From positions 1 to 37,416 of the forward strand of contig NZ_QVNQ01000018.1 of the NCBI RefSeq assembly GCF_003432485.1: DNA of 37,416 nucleotides, given 5' to 3'. Below the pieces are notes generated by a model. The model did not search any database. It worked only from the letters and a program-made list of their open reading frames with translations, and was not told the DNA's origin. Source of the stretch: Actinomadura spongiicola (GTDB lineage: Bacteria; Actinomycetota; Actinomycetes; Streptosporangiales; Streptosporangiaceae). Each line of letters starts with the position of its first letter. Position 1 is the stretch's first letter. Both the position numbers and the translations under genes were made by a program. Below, piece by piece: positions 30,222 to 37,416 of this stretch.

Positions 30222-31142
30222 TCAGACCAGGCCGGACTTCTTGAGCCAGGCTTCGGCGACCTTCTCCTGATCCTCCTTGTCGATGACGACGCGCTTCATC
30301 ATGTCGAGGAGGTCCTGGGTGGTGAGCTTGGCGGACACGGCGTTCAGGGCGGCCCGTCCCGTGGCGTTCACCGACGACTCGTGGACGAGCGGCGTGACGT
30401 TCTGGGCGCTGAAGACGTTCTTCGGGTCTTCCAGGACGACGAGTTTGTTCTGCTGGATCGTCGGGTCGGTGGTGAACAGGTCGGCGGCCTGGATCTCGTT
30501 CTCGGTGAGGAGTTTCACCAGGGTGGCCTGGGCTCCGGCGTCGAAGGGCTGGAACTTCTTGAATTCGAGGCCGTAGGCGTCCTTGAGGCCGACGAGGCCC
30601 TGGCGGCGGGTCTTGAACTCCGACGGGCCCGCGATGACGAGTTCCTTCGCGACCGGTCGAAGGTCGGCGATGGACTTGAGGTTGTACTTGGCGGCCGTCT
30701 GCGCGTTGACGGTGACGGAGTCCTTGTCCTCGGCCTGCGCGGAGTTCAGGATCTCGACGGACGGCGGCAGCTTCGCCTTGAGCGCCGCGTTGATCTCCTC
30801 GGTGGTCGCGGCGGTGCTGCTCTTGTCGACGGACGTGGTCAGCAGCGCCCCGTTGTACTCGGGCATGACGCCGATGCCGCCCTTGACGACCTGGTCGTAG
30901 TAGACCTCGCGGGCGCCGATGTTGAACTTGCGGGTGACCTTGAGGTCCTTCGCTTCGAGGGCCTGGGCGTAGATCTCGCCGAGGAGGTTGCTCTCGGGGA
31001 AGTTGGCGCCGCCGACGGTGACGGTGCCGCCGTCGCCGCCTCCGGCGAGCGGGTTGTCGTTGTCGCCGGAGTCCCCGCCGCAGGCGGTCAGGGTCAGGGC
31101 GGCCACGAGGCCGACGACCGCGCCACGGATCAGTTTCTTCAT
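30222..31142 (-). CDS. opuCC: Osmoprotectant (glycine betaine/choline-type) ABC transporter substrate-binding lipoprotein, 306 aa
   Basis: The signal peptide MKKLIRGAVVGLVAALTLTA ends in a lipobox (LTAC; lipid-modified Cys21) followed by a Gly/Asp-rich linker. The OpuAC-type domain starts TVTVGGANFPESNLLGEIYA and contains NIGAREVYYDQVVKGGIGVM, PEYNGALLTTSV, SVTVNAQTAAKYNLKSIADL, and LFTTDPTIQQNKLVVLEDP. This is the OsmX/OpuCC branch, which binds quaternary amines at the outer face of the membrane. It is the last gene of the operon, 34 bp after the second permease. Confidence 0.92.
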   Translation of the reverse strand: MKKLIRGAVVGLVAALTLTACGGDSGDNDNPLAGGGDGGTVTVGGANFPESNLLGEIYAQALEAKDLKVTRKFNIGAREVYYDQVVKGGIGVMPEYNGALLTTSVDKSSTAATTEEINAALKAKLPPSVEILNSAQAEDKDSVTVNAQTAAKYNLKSIADLRPVAKELVIAGPSEFKTRRQGLVGLKDAYGLEFKKFQPFDAGAQATLVKLLTENEIQAADLFTTDPTIQQNKLVVLEDPKNVFSAQNVTPLVHESSVNATGRAALNAVSAKLTTQDLLDMMKRVVIDKEDQEKVAEAWLKKSGLV

Positions 31143-31176
31143 GGTTCCTTGTCCTTCGGTCAGCAGGGGCGGGCGG

Positions 31177-31863
31177 TCAGGAGGGGCGGGCGGAGCCGAG
31201 CAGGCCCGGTGAGACGACGAGACGGCGCAGGCCCGCGAAGATCAGCTGGACGATCAGCGCGAGCGCCACCACCAGGACCGTGCCGCCGACGACGAGCTGG
31301 TAGTCGCCCCTGGCCAGGCCGTCGATGATGTAGCGGCCGAGGCCGCCGAAACCCGGATAGGCGGCGATGGTGGCGGTGGCGACGACCTGGATCGCGGACG
31401 TGCGGAGCCCGAGCAGGATCAGCGGCAGCGCCATCGGCAGCTCGGCGTGCCACAGCACGCCCCAGCCGGTCATGCCGACCCCGCGGGCGGCGTCCTTCGC
31501 GTCGGGGTCGACGCCGCGGACGCCCTCGAAGGTGTTGACGAGGATGGGCGGGACGGCCAGCGCGACGAGCGCGACCAGGACCGGCGTGATGCTGTAGTCG
31601 ATGACGACGACGAACAGGACGAGCCCGAAGGTGGGGATCGCGCGGGCGACGTTGGCGAGGGTGATGGCGAGGAAGCCGCCGCGGCCGGTGTGACCGGCGA
31701 GTAGACCGAGGGCCAGCCCGATCACGGCGGCGCACAGCAGCGACACCCCGCTGTACCAGACGTGCTGGAGCAGGCGGTGCGGGATTCCGTCGGGACCGTG
31801 CCACTGGGAGGACGCGGTCAGCCACGTCCAGGAGAGTTCGATCTGGTTCCACAGTTCGTTCAC
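31177..31863 (-). CDS. opuCD: Osmoprotectant ABC transporter permease, 228 aa
   Basis: GTG 31863 overlaps the stop of the upstream permease by 4 bp (GTGA). After a hydrophilic start (NELWNQIELSWTWLTASSQW) come five to six membrane helices: VSLLCAAVIGLALGLLAG, FLAITLANVARAIPTFGLVL, ITPVLVALVALAVPPILVNT, and the last ones near LVVGGTVLVVALALIVQLIF. The coupling loop has DAKDAARGVGMTGWGVLWHA, then ELPMALPLILLGLRT, the EAA-like motif of binding-protein-dependent permeases. It pairs with the other permease and OpuCA to form the membrane channel. Confidence 0.92.
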   Translation of the reverse strand: MNELWNQIELSWTWLTASSQWHGPDGIPHRLLQHVWYSGVSLLCAAVIGLALGLLAGHTGRGGFLAITLANVARAIPTFGLVLFVVVIDYSITPVLVALVALAVPPILVNTFEGVRGVDPDAKDAARGVGMTGWGVLWHAELPMALPLILLGLRTSAIQVVATATIAAYPGFGGLGRYIIDGLARGDYQLVVGGTVLVVALALIVQLIFAGLRRLVVSPGLLGSARPS

Positions 31864-32510
31864 GAGGCGCCTCCGCGTGCCCGCGCCCACGGGGTGAGGA
31901 GGCGCTGGACGGTGACCAGGATCGCGTCGGTGACGAGGGCGAGCAGGACGATCAGGACGGTGGCCGCGACGATCTGCGTCTGGAACTGGAGCTGGTAGCC
32001 GCGGATGATGTCGTAGCCGAGGCCGCCCTGCCCGATCAGCTGGCCGACGGCGACGAGACTGATGGACGACACGGCCGCGACCCGGGTCCCGGCGATGACG
32101 ACCGGCACCGCGATCGGCAGCTCCACCTGCATGAGGCGGCGGAGCGTTCCGAAGCCCATGGCGGTGGCGGCCTGCCGGACGGGTTCGGACACCGACGCGA
32201 GACCGTCCACCACGTTCGGGATCAGCACCGACAGGCTGTACAGGGTCAGCGGGATCATGACGGTGGACGCGGTCAGCCCCGTGTACTGAATGAAGATCAT
32301 GAAGAGGGCGAGCGACGGGACCGCGTACAGGATGTTCGCGATGGTGAGCGCGGGCGGGTAGAGCCAGCCCCAGCGGCGGCACAGCACGCCGAGCGGCAGC
32401 GCGATGAGCAGCCCGAACAGCACCGGGAGCAGCGCCAGCCGGAGATGGACCAGCGCGTGCTCGGTGAGCGAGTCGCGATGGTCGGCGATCCACGCCCAGT
32501 CGATGTCCAT
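31860..32510 (-). CDS. opuCB: Osmoprotectant ABC transporter permease, 216 aa
   Basis: The protein begins MDIDWAWIADHRDSLTEHAL and has about five to six membrane helices, with LRLALLPVLFGLLIALPLGV, ALTIANILYAVPSLALFMIF, MIPLTLYSLSVLIPNVVDGL and the last at LIVLLALVTDAILVTVQ. The coupling loop is VRQAATAMGFGTLRRLMQVE, then LPIAVPVVIAGTRV. Its start overlaps the opuCA stop by 1 bp and its end overlaps the next permease by 4 bp, so the three are tightly coupled. Family and place in the operon are clear. Confidence 0.93.
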   Translation of the reverse strand: MDIDWAWIADHRDSLTEHALVHLRLALLPVLFGLLIALPLGVLCRRWGWLYPPALTIANILYAVPSLALFMIFIQYTGLTASTVMIPLTLYSLSVLIPNVVDGLASVSEPVRQAATAMGFGTLRRLMQVELPIAVPVVIAGTRVAAVSSISLVAVGQLIGQGGLGYDIIRGYQLQFQTQIVAATVLIVLLALVTDAILVTVQRLLTPWARARGGAS

Positions 32511-33628
32511 CAGCCGTCGCTCCCGGCGCCGTGACCGGTGCCTCCGGCGCCGTTGCCGTGCGTGGGGACGGCGAGCAGGTCGCTGCCGGCGGCGGTCCCG
32601 ACGACCGCGCCCGCGTCGTCGACGCCGACCGCGAGGCCGGACGGCGACAGGACGGCTGCGTCCAACGCGACGCGCACCGAGTCCGATCCGACGCGGAACG
32701 TGGGGCCGACCGGTGCGAGCGGCGCCTCGGACAGGGAGCCGCCGATCTGCGCGGGCCGCGTCCAGCCGAGGGGGCGGCGGTCCTCGTCGACGACGAGGAT
32801 CCAGTCCAGGCCGGTGAGGTCGGCGGCGTCCGCGGTCACGGGACGGACCGCGTCGTCGCTGAGTCGCAACTCGCCCGTCCCCGCGAACGACAGCGTGCGG
32901 ATGCCGCGGTTCTGGCCGATGAATCCGGCGACGAAGTCGTCGGCCGGGTGGGCGAGGAGGTTCTCTGGGGTGTCGACCTGGGCGACTTTTCCGCCGGTCC
33001 GGAACACCGCGATGGTGTCGCCGAGCTTGATGGCCTCGTCGATGTCGTGGGTGACGAACACGATCGTCTTGTGCAGTTCGTCCTGGAGGCGGAGGAACTC
33101 GTCCTGGAGTTCGGCGCGGACGACGGGGTCGACGGCGCTGAACGGCTCGTCCATCAGCATGATCGGCGGGTCGGCGGCGAGGGCCCGCGCGACGCCGACG
33201 CGCTGCTGCTGCCCGCCGGACAGCTGGAACGGGTACCGCTTCGCCATCGAGTGGTCGAGCCCGACGCGTTCCATCAGCTCCAGGGCCCGTGCCCGCGCCT
33301 TCTTCTTGTTCCAGCGCAGCAGGTACGGGACGGTGGCGATGTTGTCCTCGATGGTGCGGTGCGGGAACAGTCCGGCGTGCTGGATGACGTAGCCGATGCC
33401 GCGCCGCAGCTCGGCGGGCCTTTGCTCGCGGACGTCCCGCCCGTCGATGAGGACCCGGCCGGACGTGGGCTCCACCATCCGGTTGACGGCCCGCAGCGCC
33501 GTGGTCTTGCCGCCGCCCGACGTGCCGACGAACACGGTGATCTCGCCCGTGGGGCAGTCGAGGCTGACGTCGTCCAACGCGACGGCGCCGCCCGGATAGC
33601 GCTTGGTGACGCCCTCAAAGGTGATCAA
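32510..33628 (-). CDS. opuCA: Osmoprotectant ABC transporter ATP-binding protein OpuCA-type, 372 aa
   Basis: The ATPase domain has Walker A GTSGGGKTT (about 35-43), Q-loop YVIQHAGLFPH, signature FQLSGGQQQRVGVARALA, Walker B IMLMDEPFSAVDP and switch FVTHDIDEA. After about residue 245 a C-terminal extension follows with VRPVTADAADLTGLDWILVV, DEDRRPLGWTRPAQI and VRVALDAAVLSPSGLAVGVD. This has the repeating shape of a CBS-domain pair, which in OpuA/OpuC systems senses ionic strength or nucleotides; the pair is diverged. A Gly-rich tail closes it. The first gene of the operon, with a 167-bp region upstream before the LacI gene. Confidence 0.94.
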   Translation of the reverse strand: MITFEGVTKRYPGGAVALDDVSLDCPTGEITVFVGTSGGGKTTALRAVNRMVEPTSGRVLIDGRDVREQRPAELRRGIGYVIQHAGLFPHRTIEDNIATVPYLLRWNKKKARARALELMERVGLDHSMAKRYPFQLSGGQQQRVGVARALAADPPIMLMDEPFSAVDPVVRAELQDEFLRLQDELHKTIVFVTHDIDEAIKLGDTIAVFRTGGKVAQVDTPENLLAHPADDFVAGFIGQNRGIRTLSFAGTGELRLSDDAVRPVTADAADLTGLDWILVVDEDRRPLGWTRPAQIGGSLSEAPLAPVGPTFRVGSDSVRVALDAAVLSPSGLAVGVDDAGAVVGTAAGSDLLAVPTHGNGAGGTGHGAGSDG

Positions 33629-33795
33629 GATTCTGTCCTCGTGGGGCGCCCTCGACGCCGATGATCGACTTAGGCCTTCGCGTCAACCGTAACCAATGCG
33701 CACGGTCGGCGCAGAGTCCCGGGGTATCCGGCAACTCGGACCTAAGCATAACGACCGGTAATACCGGGAAAGTACCGTTCTTTATGCCCGGGTTC
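33629..33795 (-). promoter_or_regulatory. Upstream region of the osmoprotectant operon, with palindrome at 33755-33767
   Basis: CCGGTA-A-TACCGG is a perfect 13-bp palindrome about 130 bp before opuCA. On the minus strand TTGACG occurs about 65 bp before the start and may be a -35, but no convincing -10 is seen. The region is less GC-rich than its surroundings. A hairpin of GCCCGG (33786-33791) and CCGGGC (33800-33805) overlaps the LacI stop codon. Confidence 0.4.
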
Positions 33796-34818
33796 CTAAC
33801 CGGGCCGTTCGCCGGTGGAGGCGCGGACGCGCAGGGACGGCTTCCGGACGACACGGCGCTCACGCGGCCCGCCGTCGACCTCGCCGTCGATGACGTCCAC
33901 GACGAGCTGGACGGCCGATTCCACGATTCCGTCGATGTCCCAGTCGACGGTGGTGAGCGGCGGGGTGAGCAGCGCCGACATCGGATGGTCGTCATAGCCG
34001 CAGACCGCGACGTCGCCTGGAACGGCGAGGCCGAGTTCGCGGGTGGCGGCGTAGACGCCGTAGGCGATGGAGTCGGCGAAGCAGAACACCGCGGTGGGAC
34101 GGTTCGGGCCGTCCAGCACCCGCAGGGCCACCTCGGTCGCGGCGGCGAACGACTGCTCCGGCACGGCGACCACGTCGACCCGCAGCCCGAGCCGCTCGGC
34201 CTCGGCGTTGACGTGCACGTCGGCGGGACGGTCGGGCGTGCTCGCGCGGGTGGAGGTGAACACGGTGAGCCGCCGGTGCCCGAGGTCGCGCAGATGCTCC
34301 AGCGCGAGCGTGACGCCGCGCCGGTTGTCGAACACGACCTCCCCCTGCGCCGTGCCGCCGCGCAGGGCGTCCCCGATGGACACCACCGGCACCGTCCCGG
34401 GCAGCTCCGCCCACAGCGCGGCGGACGGGTCGAGCGGCTGGACGATCAGGCCGTCCACCCGCTGGTCGCGCAGCCGCCTGGCGAGCGCCAGCTCCCGCTC
34501 GGGGTCGCCGCCCGCGTCGACGATGAGGGCGTAGCGTCCGCGGGCCAGCAGCGCCCGGCCGATGCCCACGGCGAGGGACTGCTGCCAGTAGTCCTCCAGG
34601 GAACCGCACAGCAGGCCCACCTGGTCGGTGCGGCCCCTGGCCAGCGCCCGCGCGATCGGATGCGCCTCGTAGCCGAGTTCCGCGGCCGCCGCCCGGACCC
34701 GTTCCTGTGTCTCCTCCGAGGTCTGGATGCCGCGCAACGCGTACGACACGGCCGCGGGCGACAGCCCCGTCGCCTGCGCCACTTCCCGGATGGTCGCGCG
34801 CTTGCGCCTGTCCGACAT
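33796..34818 (-). CDS. LacI-family transcriptional regulator, 340 aa
   Basis: The start at ATG 34818 gives MSDRRKRATIREVAQATGLS, then PAAVSYALRG, the LacI helix-turn-helix and hinge (1-60). The periplasmic-binding-protein-like domain follows, with DQVGLLCGSLEDYWQQSLAV, DGLIVQPLDPSAALWAEL, VVFDNRRGVTLALEHLRDLG, PTAVFCFADSIAYGVYAATR, and VCGYDDHPMSALLTPPLTTV. All are typical of sugar-responsive LacI proteins. GGAAGG directly abuts the start codon, an unusually close ribosome-binding site. No sugar gene is adjacent; the osmoprotectant operon lies downstream in the same direction, so its target may be elsewhere. Confidence 0.92.
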   Translation of the reverse strand: MSDRRKRATIREVAQATGLSPAAVSYALRGIQTSEETQERVRAAAAELGYEAHPIARALARGRTDQVGLLCGSLEDYWQQSLAVGIGRALLARGRYALIVDAGGDPERELALARRLRDQRVDGLIVQPLDPSAALWAELPGTVPVVSIGDALRGGTAQGEVVFDNRRGVTLALEHLRDLGHRRLTVFTSTRASTPDRPADVHVNAEAERLGLRVDVVAVPEQSFAAATEVALRVLDGPNRPTAVFCFADSIAYGVYAATRELGLAVPGDVAVCGYDDHPMSALLTPPLTTVDWDIDGIVESAVQLVVDVIDGEVDGGPRERRVVRKPSLRVRASTGERPG

Positions 34819-34905
34819 CCTTCCAACCCTAGATGCCGCCTCCGACGAAACGAGCGCTGACCAGGGGTGGCCACATGATGGCCGGGGGTGGCCCGGGCGG
34901 GTGGA

Positions 34906-34948
34906 GCCTCCGGTGAGCCCGACCGGGGGAGACGGGCCCACCGGAGGC
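34906..34948 (-). terminator. 16-bp hairpin downstream of the acyltransferase gene
   Basis: Arms 34906-34921 and 34933-34948 pair over 16 bp with one mismatch and an 11-nt loop. The hairpin lies about 75 bp beyond the acyltransferase stop (35023) and about 90 bp upstream of the LacI start, so it probably separates the two transcripts. Confidence 0.6.
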
Positions 34949-35022
34949 GGAGGGTCCGGCCGAAGCCCGCTCACATCGGCCGGACACCTACATTCCCTTC
35001 AGCGCACACACCCGCCGACGTG

Positions 35023-36216
35023 TCACACCTGCGTTTTCTTCCGATCCAGAGGTCGCTCGGGGCCCACGCCGCGACAGCGGTCACGAGGCCCAGAACCGTC
35101 GACCCCGGACCCGTCGACGCCAGAACCGCGGTGTTCCCCCCGAGCGTCACGGCCGACCGACTTCACCAATGGTTCGGAGCGTCGCACCGGCTCCAGCGAC
35201 GCGTGCAGGCGGGTTCGCAACCATGCCGCGCCCGGACGTTCCACGAGCCGGTGCACGGCGTAGGCGGCCACCAGGGAAGCGCCCACCACCACGCCGAGCG
35301 CCGTCCACCGGTCGAGCCCCGGGTACAGCGCGTCCAGGAGGGGAAGCGCGAGCTGCGAGTGGACGAGGTACAGCGGATACGTGAGCGCGCCGAGGACCGT
35401 CAGCCCGCGCCACCGCAGCCGACGCAGCCTGCCCGTCGCGACGAGGGCCATCACGGCGAAGATGCCGGTGATGACCGCGCTGACCACGACCTCGTCCGCG
35501 CCCCGGAAGGCGTGCTCGGCGCGCCACGCGCCCCAGCGCAGCGCCATCAGGTACGCGGCGGCGACATACCCCCACAGCAGCAGGGTCGGCCCGAACCGGT
35601 GGATCAGGTAGAACGCCATGCCCGCGATGAAGTACGGGCTCCACGTCGGCACCAGGATCACCTGGAGCAGCCTGTGGTCGGCCTCGTCCGCGAACAGCCC
35701 ACCGAACATCCAGAGCGCCATGAAGACCAGGCAGGAGCGGTAGCCGATGCCGACCGCGGCGAGGATCGCGGCGAGGAAGTAGAAGTGCAGCTCGACCCAG
35801 AGCGTCCAGTACACGGCGTCCACGTTCCGCAGCCCGAGCCCGCCCTGCACCATCGTCAGGTTCGGAAGGACGAGGCCGGGAACGCCGTTCCCCTGCCGGA
35901 AGACGCCGTGGATCGCCGCGCCGAGCAGCACGCTCACCCAGTACGCGGGCATCAGCCGGACCAGCCGGGACACCCCGAACTCCCCCGGCCCGCGTCCCCA
36001 GGCGCTCATCAGGATCACGAACCCGCTGATGACGAAGAACAGGTCCACGCCGAGGTACCCGAACCGGGTGACGGGCGCGATCTCGGGGAAGACGTCGGCG
36101 GACGGCTCCGGCCAGGCGCCCGCCCCGCCGAACCCCGTGAAGTGGTACAGCACCACCGCCAGCGCGGCGAGGAAGCGCAACAGGTCGAGTTCGCGCAGCC
36201 GTTCCCGTCGGGTCAC
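35023..36216 (-). CDS. Acyltransferase-3 family membrane protein, 397 aa
   Basis: GTG 36216 is chosen because GAGAGGG lies 7 bp upstream and the family opening TRRERLRELDLLRFLAALAV, then VLYHF, follows at once (the conserved Arg and His are in LRFLA and YHF). About ten membrane helices follow, with GVDLFFVISGFVILM, FGVSRLVRLMPAYWVSVLLG and VDAVYWTLWVELHFYFLAAI (the conserved W-x-L-x-x-E-xx-F/Y region). Such enzymes move acetyl or acyl groups from the cytosol onto cell-surface glycans or exported metabolites. The C-terminal 60 residues are hydrophilic, with a short GVDGS repeat. It diverges from an SGNH-hydrolase gene. Confidence 0.9.
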   Translation of the reverse strand: MTRRERLRELDLLRFLAALAVVLYHFTGFGGAGAWPEPSADVFPEIAPVTRFGYLGVDLFFVISGFVILMSAWGRGPGEFGVSRLVRLMPAYWVSVLLGAAIHGVFRQGNGVPGLVLPNLTMVQGGLGLRNVDAVYWTLWVELHFYFLAAILAAVGIGYRSCLVFMALWMFGGLFADEADHRLLQVILVPTWSPYFIAGMAFYLIHRFGPTLLLWGYVAAAYLMALRWGAWRAEHAFRGADEVVVSAVITGIFAVMALVATGRLRRLRWRGLTVLGALTYPLYLVHSQLALPLLDALYPGLDRWTALGVVVGASLVAAYAVHRLVERPGAAWLRTRLHASLEPVRRSEPLVKSVGRDARGEHRGSGVDGSGVDGSGPRDRCRGVGPERPLDRKKTQV

Positions 36217-36431
36217 CGCGGAACCCTCTCGGCGCCGGGTTTCCGCGCCCGAGCCGGAAGGTGAACGGCGGGTGGAGGTGAGGACGCGATTCCACGACGG
36301 CGGTTCCGGACACGAGGCGGTCACACCGCCGCGTACACCCGCGGCGCGTTCGCCAGATCAGTAAGATGCCGGTGCATCCCCCGCAATTGAGGCGTGACGA
36401 TGGGGTGCTCCTGGACGATGGGTGGTCACCG

Positions 36432-37202
36432 ATGACTTCTCGCCGCGCCCGACGCGGCGCGGCGACTCTCGTGCTGTGCCTGGTGCTGGTGGCGACCCTG
36501 TCCGCGACGGGATGCTCCGTGTTCCAAGGGTCGGTGCAACGGTCCGCGGCTGCGGACGGCCCGGGGCAGGGCGACGGGCCGGAACGCCGCCGGGGCCCGT
36601 CCATGGTGATGTTCCTCGGCGACAGCTACACCGTCGGCGACCGGGGCCTCGACCCGGAGGCGACGTTCGCGTCCGCCACGGCGCGGCTCCTCGGCTGGCA
36701 GGTCGTCGCCGCCGGACGCGCCGGAGCCGGGTTCGTCAACAAGAGCGCGGGCGCCGCGTACCTCGGCCTGTTCGAGGGCCAGCTCGGCTGGCGGCCCGCG
36801 CCGGACCTGCTGATCGTGTCCGGCGGTCACAACGACTGGCGCGTCCCGGCGCCACAGGTCGCCGCCGCGGCGCATCTGGTGCTCGACCGCGCGAAGCGGC
36901 GCTGGCCCGGCACGCACATCGTGCTGATGGGCCCGCTGTGGGGCTCGGGGGAGCCGACGCCGGGCGCGGTCGCCGTCCGGAACGCGCTGAAGCACCTCGC
37001 GGGGCAGCTCGCCGTCCCGTTCGTCGACCCGATCGGCGAACGGTGGATCACCGGGACGCGGAAGGCGCGGACGGGCAACGCCTTCCGGTTCATCAAGCGG
37101 GACGGCACCCATCCGACCCCGGCGGGCCACCGCTACATGGCGACCCGCCTGGTCTCGGACCTGCAACGGCTGGGCCTCGACCGGCCCGTCCGGAAGGACT
37201 AG
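36432..37202 (+). CDS. SGNH/GDSL-type hydrolase lipoprotein, 256 aa
   Basis: ATG 36432 gives MTSRRARRGAATLVLCLVLV, a signal peptide ending in a probable lipobox SATGC (Cys near 29); an in-frame ATG at 36366 gives an unlikely 22-residue extension. The SGNH fold follows: block I VMFLGDSYTVG (nucleophile Ser), GRAGAGFVN, block III VSGGHNDWR (Gly and Asn), and block V KRDGTHPTPAGHRYMA (Asp and His). It is therefore an extracytoplasmic esterase or deacylase/acyl-transfer partner. It diverges from the acyltransferase-3 gene; the same two domains are fused in many O-acetylation enzymes. Its TAG stop (37200-37202) lies within the CTAG where an IS481-type element is inserted, so the coding region is probably complete. 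Confidence 0.88.
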   Translation: MTSRRARRGAATLVLCLVLVATLSATGCSVFQGSVQRSAAADGPGQGDGPERRRGPSMVMFLGDSYTVGDRGLDPEATFASATARLLGWQVVAAGRAGAGFVNKSAGAAYLGLFEGQLGWRPAPDLLIVSGGHNDWRVPAPQVAAAAHLVLDRAKRRWPGTHIVLMGPLWGSGEPTPGAVAVRNALKHLAGQLAVPFVDPIGERWITGTRKARTGNAFRFIKRDGTHPTPAGHRYMATRLVSDLQRLGLDRPVRKD

Positions 37203-37203
37203 C
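37198..37203. other. IS481-type target site (NCTAGN) at the IS end
   Basis: ACTAGC directly abuts TGTACTGCCCCG, the presumed terminal inverted repeat. IS481 elements are known to target NCTAGN and duplicate 6 bp. The central CTAG gives a TAG stop for the SGNH gene on the plus strand and for the transposase on the minus strand. Confidence 0.65.
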
Positions 37204-37414
37204 TGTACTGCCCCGTGAGGTTGGTGACGCGGCTGGCGGGTGGTTGGCCGCCCAGTGCGGTGTGTCCGCGGTGATGGTTGTAGATGTGTAGCCAGGGCGC
37301 AAGGGCTTGGCGGCGTTGGGTTTCTGAGTGGTAGGGCCGGGCGTAGGCCCATTCTTGGAGCAGGGTGCGGTGGAAGCGTTCGACCTTGCCGTTGGTTTGG
37401 GGCCGGTAGGGGCG
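37199..37414 (-). CDS. IS481-family transposase, C-terminal 71 residues (5' part outside window)
   Basis: Read on the minus strand from the window edge, the frame gives RPYRPQTNGKVERFHRTLLQ, EWAYARPYHSETQRRQ, WLHIYNHHRGHTALGG and ASRVTNLTGQYS followed by TAG. This is the end of the rve/DDE integrase core of IS481 transposases: the final catalytic Glu is in NGKVERFH, and YNHHRxHTALGGxPPASR is the family's closing motif. The stop codon TAG (37199-37201 on the minus strand) comes from the target site, outside the element. The remainder lies beyond base 37416, so integrity cannot be judged. Confidence 0.9.
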   Translation of the reverse strand, partial: RPYRPQTNGKVERFHRTLLQEWAYARPYHSETQRRQALAPWLHIYNHHRGHTALGGQPPASRVTNLTGQYS

Positions 37415-37416
37415 GG
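37204..37416 (-). mobile_element. IS481-family insertion sequence, one end (truncated by window edge)
   Basis: The element begins at TGTACTGCCCCG (37204), with the TGT terminus usual for IS481. It reads into the transposase, whose 3' end lies at this terminus. The matching left end and the second target copy would be outside the window. Confidence 0.8.

Noticed and set aside
36432..37202. SGNH hydrolase gene as disrupted by the IS481 insertion
   Set aside because: The catalytic blocks are complete and the frame ends at a TAG within the target site itself, so the gene is probably intact at its 3' end.
1..37416. tRNA, rRNA, CRISPR arrays, riboswitches and phage attachment sites
   Set aside because: I looked for tRNA-like cloverleafs with CCA-proximal stems, direct-repeat arrays and classical riboswitch cores and saw none that I could support by eye.

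Overview
The window comes from a high-GC Gram-positive actinomycete, most likely a filamentous one of the Actinomadura/Streptosporangiales type. The supporting signs are a strong G/C bias at third codon positions, frequent GTG starts, 1-4 bp stop/start overlaps, the TreS-Mak-GlgB branch of glycogen metabolism, a HutF-type histidine pathway, many one-component regulators, and -10 boxes placed 6-7 bp before start codons as in leaderless actinobacterial transcripts. The genus is inference; no rRNA or tRNA gene is visible.

Layout. (1) 1-6023: the end of treS, then mak and glgB (maltose-1-phosphate/alpha-glucan metabolism) and a small ACT-domain gene. A divergent GntR-regulator/small-protein module lies between mak and glgB. 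(2) 6072-6202: a compound, branched inverted-repeat element between convergent genes. (3) 6205-9898: a NUDIX-NYN fusion, a PaaI-type thioesterase, SppA and a flavin reductase. (4) 9886-16882, minus strand: hutH-hutU-M20 amidohydrolase-hutF-hutI, with a divergent IclR-type regulator (16954-17739) and a palindrome between them. The pathway passes through N-formylglutamate, yet no HutG is present; the M20 enzyme sits where one would expect it. (5) 17939-19925: a seven-repeat YVTN propeller and an internally duplicated DoxX-like membrane protein, followed by a hairpin-rich gap. (6) 20420-21112: an ArsR-type repressor fused to a low-molecular-weight phosphatase/arsenate-reductase domain, with tandem operators over what looks like a leaderless promoter. 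(7) 21280-24415: an ABC-2 exporter, an APH-like kinase and a GNAT acetyltransferase. (8) 24416-25494: about 1.1 kb with no recognisable gene apart from one doubtful small membrane ORF. (9) 25495-30158: a secreted DUF4360 protein, a small membrane protein, a NarL-type two-component system, and a DUF2867 gene divergent from a TetR regulator, with duplicated operators between them. (10) 30222-33628: an OpuC-type osmoprotectant ABC operon. (11) 33796-37416: a LacI regulator, an acyltransferase-3 membrane protein divergent from an SGNH-hydrolase lipoprotein, and the end of an IS481-family element inserted at a CTAG that supplies the stop codons of both flanking genes.

Most of the window is ordinary actinobacterial chromosome. 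The points most worth a second look are the ArsR-phosphatase fusion and its operator-embedded promoter, the missing HutG, the branched repeat at 6072-6202, the NUDIX-NYN fusion, the paired TetR operators and the IS481 junction.
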